A stretch of DNA of 34,058 nt from an uncultured Ruminococcus sp. (GTDB lineage Bacteria; Bacillota; Clostridia; Oscillospirales; Acutalibacteraceae), in assembly GCA_902762615.1 (NCBI GenBank), contig CACWOX010000029.1:1-34058 (forward strand). The letters are read 5' to 3'. Position 1 is the first letter of the stretch. The number at the start of each line of letters is the position of its first letter. A program made the translations under genes and the position numbers. The notes under the pieces are model-generated. The model worked only from the letters and a program-made list of their open reading frames with translations, made no database searches and was not told the origin of the DNA. Positions 1 through 6,979 of this stretch are shown piece after piece.

Positions 1-48
<48 letters not shown>

Positions 49-53
49 GTATT

Positions 54-98
54 TGGTCGGAGTGAAGGGACTTGAACCCCCGACATCCTGGTCCCAAA
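54..98 (-). other. tRNA-Pro(TGG) 3' fragment, probable integration (att) site
   Basis: On the minus strand this shows an anticodon loop TTTGGGA (anticodon TGG), the 3' anticodon stem CCAGG, a variable loop, a T arm GGGGG-TTCAAGT-CCCTT, the acceptor 3' strand CACTCCG, discriminator A and an encoded CCA. The bases 5' of the loop (AGTGC) do not pair with CCAGG, and no D arm or 5' acceptor CGGAGTG follows. Only the 3' half of a tRNA is therefore present. Tyrosine integrases commonly cross over in the anticodon loop or T arm and leave such a fragment at one end of the inserted element. The native chromosome would be to the left (tRNA-Val) and the element to the right. No integrase is visible in the window. 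Confidence 0.75.
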
Positions 99-240
99 GC
101 ACTAGATATAGTATGTATATAGCAGTCTATAACAATATATAGTGGTTTCTGTTCCAAGAAAAGTGCTCTTTGGCGGTCTTGTATCCGATGTTTCCAGGTG
201 CCCCAAAGCGCGTTATGGTCGGGTATGTGGTCAAGGCTTC

Positions 241-792
241 TCAAACAATTTGTTCAACCTCTTGAATCCAATCCGGACGGTAGCCGTTTGTGTAATTTAA
301 AGTATTATACTTGATTTCGGCGACCTTGATAAAACCGTTTTCGTTATCGTAAAAAATCACCTCGTCGCACAACGGCAATACTCTTTTGAGCGATTCAAGA
401 CAGTTTTGATATCTGAGCTTTACGTAATCCTCCGGAATATCATGACCTCCCTTGCGCACACGGTTAGCAATGCGCAAAAGGCTTTCCTCCAAGGAATTCA
501 GCCCGACATAAAACATCACAATATCATACCCCTGCTTGCGTGCCTGACGGATCGTTTTCTCCACGCGATGCCCGTCAAGCGTTGTTTCCTGCGTAAATGT
601 CAGGTTGTTTTCAAGGCAGTATGAAATCTCCTTTACGGCTGCTTTGCCTGCCTTGATATTGTCAAAATCATTTTCTTTAGCGATTTTATCAGCGTCAATA
701 ATGTGGCCCAACGCAACCCCCTGACCTTCTAAAACACCGCGCAAGCTGGATCTTCCCGTGCCGTTAATACCGGCAATTAAAATATATTTCAA
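241..792 (-). CDS. Zeta-toxin-like P-loop kinase (AAA_33 type)
   Basis: This is a 183-residue protein beginning with a beta strand and a P-loop, GINGTGRSS (residues 8-16), followed by IIDADKIAKE, the second-strand motif common in zeta-toxin/UDP-sugar kinase-like proteins. The family phosphorylates small molecules such as UDP-GlcNAc, or acts as a toxin. The Walker A lysine is replaced by arginine (R14), which may weaken ATP binding. The start is TTG: the frame has a stop just upstream and no earlier ATG, and AAGG lies about 7 nt before. A good promoter lies at 830-858. No antitoxin-like gene is adjacent. The neighbours are the tRNA-Pro fragment and an HD hydrolase gene. Fold assignment is fairly sure; substrate is unknown. 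Confidence 0.75.
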   Translation of the reverse strand: MKYILIAGINGTGRSSLRGVLEGQGVALGHIIDADKIAKENDFDNIKAGKAAVKEISYCLENNLTFTQETTLDGHRVEKTIRQARKQGYDIVMFYVGLNSLEESLLRIANRVRKGGHDIPEDYVKLRYQNCLESLKRVLPLCDEVIFYDNENGFIKVAEIKYNTLNYTNGYRPDWIQEVEQIV

Positions 793-829
793 AACAAACC
801 TTATTTCTTCGTCTCATTTTTTCAATTTC

Positions 830-858
830 AGTATACCATATCAAGGCAAAAACAACAA
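830..858 (-). promoter_or_regulatory. Extended -10 sigma-A-type promoter of the zeta-like kinase gene
   Basis: On the minus strand TATACT (830-835) is preceded by TGG (extended -10). A -35-like TTGTTG lies at 853-858, with a 17-bp spacer. Predicted transcription would start near 823, about 30 nt before the TTG start codon at 792. Confidence 0.55.
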
Positions 859-956
859 CCATTTCTCATGTCAGAATCTGCGCTGCATAAAACAAAGAAA
901 GTCAAAAAACAAAAACGTCTATTTATTTCAGTCTGTAAAACCTATTTGGTTGCTTA

Positions 957-1061
957 TTACAGTCCTTGTCTAGTTTCGTATTCAACTACTGCCACAAGTG
1001 AATCTGAATCTTCATCTTCTAAATATTTTTTGCTTACTCTCACTTTTAAATCATAATTTGA
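957..1061 (-). other. Coding-like in-frame extension after the HD hydrolase stop
   Basis: Directly after the TAA of the HD gene (1062-1064) the same frame stays open for 34 codons to a TAA at 957-959. It reads like protein: charged and hydrophobic residues with segments KVRVSKKYLEDEDSDSL and VVEYETRQGL. A GTG with no clear ribosome binding site lies seven codons in. It could be the lost C-terminus of the HD protein, a readthrough tail, or a separate small peptide. I see nothing else in the 269-bp gap at 793-1061 apart from the promoter at 830-858. Confidence 0.4.
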
Positions 1062-1496
1062 TTATTCACCTGAAAGCAGAATAAATAACGCCTGGCGATA
1101 TTTATTCTTCCGCTCCAGTGCTGCGTCATCCACATTGTCTAGCCGTGTCAAATCGCTGTTATGCTCCAAGTCCGCCTGCTTGACTTTTGTTGCAATCGGA
1201 TTTGTTTTTATTTTTCTGACATAATCCATATACGGCACTTTATCGTCATGCGTCATCAAGGCGAGCGCGTCTATAATCTCTGCCGGGAAGCCCTCCGATG
1301 TCAACTCGTCAAGAGTAATATCTGTATCTTCTACTACATCATGAAGCAATGCGACACAGGTTGAGTATTCATCATTCATCTGCTCGGCAAGATGGAATGG
1401 ATGATATACATAGGGCATTCCGCTCTTGTCAACTTGGTCTTTGTGGGCTTTGAATGAGATTTTCAACGCTTTCTTGGTTAATGGGGTATATAGCAT
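1062..1496 (-). CDS. SpoT-type HD-domain hydrolase (small alarmone hydrolase-like)
   Basis: This 144-residue single-domain protein has the metal-binding pattern of the (p)ppGpp hydrolase half of RelA/SpoT: AHKDQVDKSGMPYVYHP (H32), LLHDVVEDT (H52-D53, E56-D57), and KQADLEHN (D109, N113). Small stand-alone proteins of this family remove the pyrophosphate from (p)ppGpp or related nucleotides. No synthetase domain is present. The start is ATG with GGAAGG about 8 nt upstream. It lies 56 bp downstream of the DUF4139 gene, probably in one transcript. The frame continues in coding-like fashion beyond the stop, so the present C-terminus may be shortened. The catalytic set itself is complete. Confidence 0.82.
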   Translation of the reverse strand: MLYTPLTKKALKISFKAHKDQVDKSGMPYVYHPFHLAEQMNDEYSTCVALLHDVVEDTDITLDELTSEGFPAEIIDALALMTHDDKVPYMDYVRKIKTNPIATKVKQADLEHNSDLTRLDNVDDAALERKNKYRQALFILLSGE

Positions 1497-1552
1497 TTTA
1501 TCATCCTTCCTGCGTATTTACTGATATTTATTCTCAATTGGGACACAAATCA

Positions 1553-3151
1553 TCACTCTAGTCTGCTGCCACATTTCGGACAAAAAGCTCCCTCTGCATA
1601 AGAACCACATCTTGGGCAAATTTTCAGTCTACTCACGGTTTGAGTAAAATTCTCATGTAAAATTTTATCCTTCGGATAAGTTACAATGTATGAAAGATGT
1701 TTTTCCACAGTCGTTTTTGCTTCAATGGATAAACTCCAGTTGAGCTTGCCTGTCTCCTTATCAACAGATGCTCCGTCGACCTCAATATTGTCTACGACAA
1801 TCTGTTTTTCTGAAGATATCGGAATCTGATCCCACACCAAAACCGTACAGGGTTTATTGGACTTATTACTGATGCGAATTGCATATTCTGAAATTCTGCG
1901 TTTTTGTCCCTTGAAAAATACATTCTCGGTTTTATTCCGGATCTCTTCATAATTTAAACTGATACGCTCATCTTTTCCAAGCGATAGCATAAGAACTTCT
2001 TCGGTAGCCGGGTTAGGAGCTATATGGATTTCGCCGCAGTAATTGCTATTCAGATATATTTTGGCGGATGATGGCTTTAACGACCAGTTCTCTGTTTTTA
2101 TTAAAGCGGCAAGATAAGCATTGTTATCCAGTTTAGGAATACAAACGATACGCATTTCTGCAGGTATGCTAACAGTCTTAAGATCCACCATAGAGCCGAG
2201 TGTTTCTGACGGTATCGTATATCTTCCGGAGAGGCGATACATTGTCATGGTCTCAGCATCGGCTTCTTCGGCTGCATCCCTGAACAATTCTTCCGTTTGT
2301 CCGGGGCTTACAGGCACGGAATCGCAAGCAGACTGATTCAATACAGCTGTCTCACCCATTCCGGATCTCATAGCATTACCGGGCGCGCGCATGGGAAGCG
2401 GAATGCCTTTAAACACCGGTTTGAAGCTTAGCTCCATCTTTTTGAGGGCGGGAATTTTTTGTTGAACCGTTGGATTACCTGTAAAAAGAAACACACGCAC
2501 GTTTTCCCAATCCTCACCCGTGGTTTGAGTGATTCTCGCACGGCTGACAACATTAATGGCGGCGGAATCAGCAACAGCATGAATCTCATAGGTACTCTTC
2601 CATTGAACTGATTTTTCAAAATATTCTATTTCACAATTTGCATTACAATCTTCAGGTGATTCCAAAACCAGCTTGATTACCTGGAATGCTTCTTTTATTT
2701 CATGTTGTTCTTTCTTTTCTGTCAGCGCTTTGAGTTGTTTATCTATCTCTCTTTGATTTGCCCTCAGATTTTCAAGATTTGAGGGTAACTCTTTCAGATA
2801 GCTTTCAATTGTCTCGTTAGAGCATTCCCCTCTGGATTCAAAGTTTCCGTTGGATATCCAAAGCGCCTCCACCTTTTTCAGCGTTTGAATTTTGCTTTGA
2901 AGCTCGATTATTTCCTCGTTAATATCCGCGGACGGCAAACGCTCGACTGCTTCCGCAAACGGAATAATCTGTACATCCTTTCCGATAATGCCGGCAGAAA
3001 AAAACAGGCGCAAGCTATCGGGATCCGCAAGATTACTTAGTCCGGAAATAATAATTTCATTGGTTCCCTCTTTTAAACTGACAGAGGTTTTTCTGCGGAC
3101 AACTGCACCGGTTCTGTAAATTTTCACTTCTTCAATGGGCGCAAAAAACAT
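1553..3151 (-). CDS. MuiA-like DUF4140/DUF4139 protein with C-terminal zinc ribbon
   Basis: This is a 532-residue protein. Residues 1-100 fit the N-terminal DUF4140 domain (VKIYRTGAVVRRK, then EIIISGLSN). A charged helical stretch at about 75-160 fits the usual coiled coil. Residues of about 165-505 resemble the beta-rich DUF4139 domain of mucoidy-inhibitor-A-like proteins. The last 25 residues carry a CPRC...CPKC zinc ribbon, which I do not know as standard for this family. There is no signal peptide, so it is probably cytoplasmic. The biochemical role of the family is unknown. The ATG has GAGGT about 8 nt upstream. It starts 22 bp after the PARG gene and precedes the HD gene, so the three may be co-transcribed. 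Confidence 0.75.
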   Translation of the reverse strand: MFFAPIEEVKIYRTGAVVRRKTSVSLKEGTNEIIISGLSNLADPDSLRLFFSAGIIGKDVQIIPFAEAVERLPSADINEEIIELQSKIQTLKKVEALWISNGNFESRGECSNETIESYLKELPSNLENLRANQREIDKQLKALTEKKEQHEIKEAFQVIKLVLESPEDCNANCEIEYFEKSVQWKSTYEIHAVADSAAINVVSRARITQTTGEDWENVRVFLFTGNPTVQQKIPALKKMELSFKPVFKGIPLPMRAPGNAMRSGMGETAVLNQSACDSVPVSPGQTEELFRDAAEEADAETMTMYRLSGRYTIPSETLGSMVDLKTVSIPAEMRIVCIPKLDNNAYLAALIKTENWSLKPSSAKIYLNSNYCGEIHIAPNPATEEVLMLSLGKDERISLNYEEIRNKTENVFFKGQKRRISEYAIRISNKSNKPCTVLVWDQIPISSEKQIVVDNIEVDGASVDKETGKLNWSLSIEAKTTVEKHLSYIVTYPKDKILHENFTQTVSRLKICPRCGSYAEGAFCPKCGSRLE

Positions 3152-3173
3152 AATGATACCTCATTTCCGTTTT

Positions 3174-4463
3174 TTATCTTTGTAAATGCTTCTGTATGTA
3201 CCTTTCGTATCCATCTTCATTATATTTTGGGAAAGCCGAAAAAGCTCTCTCAAACATCTCGATATTCTTGGAAGGTATGGCTTCTCTTTTGACTGCAAAA
3301 ACAACTTCGTCAAACGCATTCAAATATCTTAGCTCCAACAAGCATTCTCTGAACGCATCCGCAACAACCTCGGGCGGATTATGAAACGCACCGCAGCCGA
3401 ATGCACCCAACACCAAAATATCAACGTCGTTTTCAATCGCAACTTCAAATATATTTCTAATCCTTCGCATCAGGATGTGCTTTAAATCGCCGTTAGGAAT
3501 AATATATCCCGAGCCGCTGAAAAACGGTGCAGCGCAAGTTAATACATCAATGTCGTAATATTGATCTTCATAAATCTCTTTGTAACCACTTATACTGTGA
3601 ATTCCATAACCATCTGCTTTTTTCAAAACAGTCACATTGGGGGAGTAAATCACCTCATCCGTTCCGATAAACATACTATTGAATTGGTTTGCGGAACGAA
3701 TACTCTTGTTATATGCATAGTATTTTTCTGCATTCTTTGAAATCAGCGATTTGTAAAGATTGGCAGAACGGCAAAGGTATTCCTCCTGTGCATTTGCTCC
3801 CCTCAAAACACCGCCGCCCGGTTCTACCGGATTAGCAAAATTCAATACAGCAACTTTTTTATTCGTTCCAATAAAGCGCTTAACCGCCGATAATGTTAAA
3901 TTTTCCTCAAAGCTTACGATTCCGTCTTTTTCAGGGATTTTGGGGCTTTCATCCTCATAGACTCTTGTTTTTTCCTCCAACCTTTTCGTTGACTTAAACA
4001 ATTGATGATTATTATCGCAATAATCCATCATTTCCTGAAATCCATCCACCCTATTATTTATGCTGAGGTAGTGTACGGTTTTCTCATAATTATTATCTAT
4101 CAGGACTTCGCTTAATCCTGAATAATAAAACACAAGATAATCATCCGTAGGAGTTTTACTAAAGTGAAGGGCATAATCGCAATCGGCATATTGGTCTGTA
4201 AATAAGTATAATGAATCCAACTTCATGCCAATTCTTTTTCCCAAACCATCATTAATGTTACCTAACAATTGTGTATGTTCAAGGCTATACGCATAAACCA
4301 CCAACTGTATGTAGCCTTTTTCGGAAACCGAAATAATTTTAAACTCAAAACCTTCAAATTGATACGCTTCATTCAAATGAATTATCTCATTCCTCATAAT
4401 CCATTTTCCGCCTATATGAGGTGTTTTTATACATGCGTACAATTTTTCTGTCATAACAGCCAA
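3174..4463 (-). CDS. Microbial poly(ADP-ribose) glycohydrolase (TIGR02452/DUF2263) with N-terminal extension
   Basis: The C-terminal part (about residues 170-425 of 429) has the bacterial PARG macrodomain signature: LNFANPVEPGGGVLRGANAQ followed by EEYLCR, where the GGG loop and the glutamates of QEE form the ADP-ribose binding and catalytic site. A later strand and loop, VLGAFGCGAFHNPP, also fit. These enzymes remove ADP-ribose or poly-ADP-ribose from proteins. Residues 1-165 form a separate domain that I do not recognise. The start is TTG with AGGAG 6 nt upstream; an in-frame ATG three codons later is the alternative. No ADP-ribosyltransferase gene is visible nearby. It heads a likely operon with the DUF4139 and HD genes. 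Confidence 0.88.
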   Translation of the reverse strand: MAVMTEKLYACIKTPHIGGKWIMRNEIIHLNEAYQFEGFEFKIISVSEKGYIQLVVYAYSLEHTQLLGNINDGLGKRIGMKLDSLYLFTDQYADCDYALHFSKTPTDDYLVFYYSGLSEVLIDNNYEKTVHYLSINNRVDGFQEMMDYCDNNHQLFKSTKRLEEKTRVYEDESPKIPEKDGIVSFEENLTLSAVKRFIGTNKKVAVLNFANPVEPGGGVLRGANAQEEYLCRSANLYKSLISKNAEKYYAYNKSIRSANQFNSMFIGTDEVIYSPNVTVLKKADGYGIHSISGYKEIYEDQYYDIDVLTCAAPFFSGSGYIIPNGDLKHILMRRIRNIFEVAIENDVDILVLGAFGCGAFHNPPEVVADAFRECLLELRYLNAFDEVVFAVKREAIPSKNIEMFERAFSAFPKYNEDGYERYIQKHLQR

Positions 4464-4522
4464 CTCTTTCTCCTGATAGTTTATTCGGTTACGCTTTTCA
4501 CGTATTTCACAAAACGCCCGAT

Positions 4523-4551
4523 ATCATATTCCGGGTTTATCCATAATACAA
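4523..4551 (-). promoter_or_regulatory. Candidate promoter for the PARG-DUF4139-HD genes
   Basis: In the 154-bp gap upstream of the PARG gene, TTGTAT (4546-4551) and TATGAT (4523-4528) on the minus strand are spaced by 17 bp. A weak dyad with CCCG/CGGG arms overlaps the -10 box. Nothing else is recognised in the gap, and I see no hairpin followed by a T run after the upstream gene. Confidence 0.35.
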
Positions 4552-4617
4552 AACTAATCAACTATGAGAGTACGCGAAAAAACTTGTGTTATTCTTTCTT
4601 GCTTTGTATGTCTTAAT

Positions 4618-5880
4618 TTAGTGGAAAACAAATATACATTCTCCAATACCGGCGGGGCGGTATAAATGATTTCCGATGTAAAGCATGCCTGAATCTTTGT
4701 TATAGTGCCACTTATCAGGAGCAACCAATGAATCAGAGTAGATATAGACCTCGGGCGGATAAAGGTCGGCAATATAGGTTATGGTGAGCATGAGATTGTC
4801 ATCCACCTCCCAGATAAAGCCTTTGTCAGATGATTGCCGATATACCGTGCTGACATGCTCTTTCTTTTCAAGTTCATTCCTCGAATAGTCAATATCAAAC
4901 TCAATCTCAGAATCCAGATTGCTCTCTCTCCAATAGGAATATGTGTGCGTAGAATAGGAGTCACTGACCTTTGCGTAACCGTTTGGATTTTCCCTGGGAA
5001 AGTTCCTGATGGAGTCGTTCTGTCCGTTCAGTACCACAGCAATGACAATCACAGCTATCACAATCAGAAATAATACTCCGCCCGCGACAGCCGACCACAG
5101 AATGATTTTCTTTCTGCGCTCCTTTTCCGTCCGGGAAGAACCTTCGCTATCATCAGTGAGAGAAGGTTCAAAGGAAGGAATTCCTCCAGGCAACGGTTCC
5201 ACGGGTGGCTGATACGCAGGAATTTCTCCCGCTGCCTGCTGCCGCGATACGACCGTTGTCATTGGTTCGTAGTCGGGGGTCTCCTCATGTGGCGGCTTCG
5301 GTGTTGCCGCTCCTATCGGCTGATACGCCGGTATCTCCGACGGCGGCCGATGCTGCGATACTACCGTTGTCATCGGCTCGTAGCCCGATTGCGCTTCATA
5401 CGGCGGCTTCGGTGCCGCTCCTATCGGCTGATACGCCTGTATCTCCGACGACACCTGATGCTGCGATACCACCGTTGTCATCGGCTCGTAGCCCGATTGC
5501 GCTTCATACGGCGGCTTCGGTGCCGCTCCTATCGGCTGGTACGCCGGTATCTCCGACGGCGGCTGATGCTGCGAAACTACCGTTGTCATCGGCTCGTAGC
5601 CCGATTGCGCTTCATACGACGGCTTCGGTGCCGCTCCTATCGGCTGATACGCCGGTATCTCCGACAGCAGCTCCTGCCGCGATACTGCCGTTGTTTTCGA
5701 TTCATCGTCGGAAGCCCCGTCCCGCACAACATCCTGATCTGTGCCAACGGCTGCATACATCTCGTGAGAAGGGACATGCTCCACTGCACCGTCATGATAG
5801 CGGTACAACAGCTTTTTGCCGCACTTACTGCAATATTCTTCTCCGTTACCGACTTCCGCTCCGCAAAAACTGCAAAACAT
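4618..5880 (-). CDS. Zinc-ribbon, TTVVS-repeat, single-TM protein
   Basis: About 420 residues. The N-terminus is a CSFCG...CSKCG zinc ribbon (residues 3-25). Residues of about 60-230 hold four and a half tandem units of about 36 residues, each opening with TTVVS (first unit TTAVS) and continuing SEIPAYQPIGAAPKPPYEA. A charged stretch (RTEKERRKK) precedes one TM helix at about 255-283, and about 135 residues follow outside. The repeats are therefore cytoplasmic. TTVVS resembles the threonine motifs bound by FHA domains after kinase phosphorylation, and TTVLS repeats recur in the FHA protein at the other end of the window. Two adjacent ATGs follow GGAGG; the second (5880) has the better 7-nt spacing, the first is at 5883. 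A promoter is proposed at 5948-5975. Function unknown; a phospho-scaffold role is inferred. Confidence 0.8.
   Translation of the reverse strand: MFCSFCGAEVGNGEEYCSKCGKKLLYRYHDGAVEHVPSHEMYAAVGTDQDVVRDGASDDESKTTAVSRQELLSEIPAYQPIGAAPKPSYEAQSGYEPMTTVVSQHQPPSEIPAYQPIGAAPKPPYEAQSGYEPMTTVVSQHQVSSEIQAYQPIGAAPKPPYEAQSGYEPMTTVVSQHRPPSEIPAYQPIGAATPKPPHEETPDYEPMTTVVSRQQAAGEIPAYQPPVEPLPGGIPSFEPSLTDDSEGSSRTEKERRKKIILWSAVAGGVLFLIVIAVIVIAVVLNGQNDSIRNFPRENPNGYAKVSDSYSTHTYSYWRESNLDSEIEFDIDYSRNELEKKEHVSTVYRQSSDKGFIWEVDDNLMLTITYIADLYPPEVYIYSDSLVAPDKWHYNKDSGMLYIGNHLYRPAGIGECIFVFH
5185..5700 (-). repeat. About 108-bp in-frame tandem repeats (TTVVS units)
   Basis: These are four to five units of about 108 bp (36 codons) inside the zinc-ribbon/TM gene. 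They are nearly identical at DNA level in the segments encoding YEPMTTVVSQH and SEIPAYQPIGAAPKPPYEA. The last units diverge. Such identity suggests recent expansion by recombination. Confidence 0.9.
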
Positions 5881-5947
5881 CATTAATCCTCCCTGTTTTC
5901 CTATCCGTTTGTCGGCCTGCATTCCACATCAGAACTGTGCCGACGGA

Positions 5948-5975
5948 AATATTGGAATAATTCGTCAACTGTCAA
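5948..5975 (-). promoter_or_regulatory. Candidate sigma-A promoter of the TTVVS-repeat gene
   Basis: On the minus strand a perfect -35 TTGACA (5970-5975) and a -10-like AATATT (5948-5953) are spaced by 16 bp. They lie about 65 bp upstream of the start codon, in the 162-bp gap after the lipoprotein gene. The -10 box matches only 4 of 6 consensus bases. Confidence 0.45.
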
Positions 5976-6042
5976 TATGAATCTGTATCGTGTTGAGAAA
6001 GCGCCGCTTCCGTACGCTTTTATCTCACTGATCCCTTATTCC

Positions 6043-6942
6043 TCACTTGATGCGAATATCAAAAACCGCAACGTCACCGTAATTTTCTGCACCTGCCACC
6101 CAGTAAAAGCGATAAGCAGCGCAGAGATAACCGTCGCCGTTGAAATAGAAGCGGGACGCATCTATGTTCGACTGGTCAAAAGACCGTTCCTTTGCCCGCT
6201 GAACAACAGTGGGATCCACGTTCATCCCCGACAAGCTTTCAAAGCGCGCCTCTATCGCATCTCTGACCTTACCGTACGCTTCTCCGAGTGACGCGTCTGT
6301 ATGGGCGTCTGTCAGATCGGCGTTCCCCAGCCGGAACCCGGTCAGCACATCGATATTGTATACGCCGAACATGCTGTCAGGCGTACTTGTCGTGCGGCAT
6401 TCCGTCACCAGACTGAGGATGGTGCCGTTGAGATAACACACATAGTCCATTCTGGGGTGAGGAAAATCAGAGCTGCCAAGGTACTTTTTCTCCTCTCTGA
6501 AATATTTGCCGAAGTTTGCTTCAATCTCCTCGTTAATCGCCCTCGCATCCGCACTCTCGATCGTGAGATGCGGCAGACGGCAGGGCACTGTTGTTTTTTC
6601 TCTTGTGCTCTCGTTTGTCAGCAAAAAAGCGCCGCTGTAGGAAATCTCATACTCATCCGCCGTTTCCACATAGTCCGACAGATCTTGGATAACCGCCGCA
6701 GTAGTCGGTACATCAGTCACTGGTATCGTCGCGGGCTCCGTCGCGGGCGCTGTCGTCACAGGAGCCGTTTTCGTGGCTGCGACTGCCGTAGGCTTGACGG
6801 CAGAGGAACCCTCCTCTGTTGCAGAAAAGACGGGATTGTCTTTCTGCGAGGGCTGCGCATTCTGAAGAATAAACGGAATGCAGCCTGACATAGTCACTGC
6901 TGCCGCTGCGCACAGCGCCAAAACAGGAAGTATTTTTTTCAT
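6043..6942 (-). CDS. Lipoprotein, DUF3298/DUF4163-like
   Basis: 299 residues from the ATG at 6940-6942, chosen because AAGGAG lies 8 nt upstream and the protein then begins with a lipoprotein signal: MKKILPVLALCAAAAVTMSG followed by the lipobox cysteine. Reading further upstream in frame would only overlap the previous gene. A Thr/Ala/Pro-rich linker (about residues 45-85) leads to a folded domain with LTIESADARAINEEIEANF, YLNGTILSLVTE and NIDVLTGFRL, which fits the DUF3298/DUF4163 type of extracellular domain. No enzyme motif is seen. It probably sits on the outer face of the membrane and follows the SGNH hydrolase gene by 37 bp. Confidence 0.75.
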   Translation of the reverse strand: MKKILPVLALCAAAAVTMSGCIPFILQNAQPSQKDNPVFSATEEGSSAVKPTAVAATKTAPVTTAPATEPATIPVTDVPTTAAVIQDLSDYVETADEYEISYSGAFLLTNESTREKTTVPCRLPHLTIESADARAINEEIEANFGKYFREEKKYLGSSDFPHPRMDYVCYLNGTILSLVTECRTTSTPDSMFGVYNIDVLTGFRLGNADLTDAHTDASLGEAYGKVRDAIEARFESLSGMNVDPTVVQRAKERSFDQSNIDASRFYFNGDGYLCAAYRFYWVAGAENYGDVAVFDIRIK

Positions 6943-6979
6943 GTTATGTTCTCCTTCAATCTCAGCAATAGTCCTTATC

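Noticed and set aside
868-1056. 62-codon plus-strand open frame
   Set aside because: No ribosome binding site; the opposite strand in the same place holds the more protein-like tail of the HD frame.
99-4463. A complete toxin-antitoxin pair made of the zeta-like kinase and the HD protein
   Set aside because: The genes are separated by about 270 bp including a promoter, and the HD protein is an enzyme family, not an epsilon-type antitoxin.
5205-5960. Plus-strand open frames with Ser/Pro- and Arg/Leu-rich repeats
   Set aside because: They are the complement of the 108-bp repeats of the TTVVS gene. The minus-strand frame has a ribosome binding site, a zinc ribbon and a TM segment.
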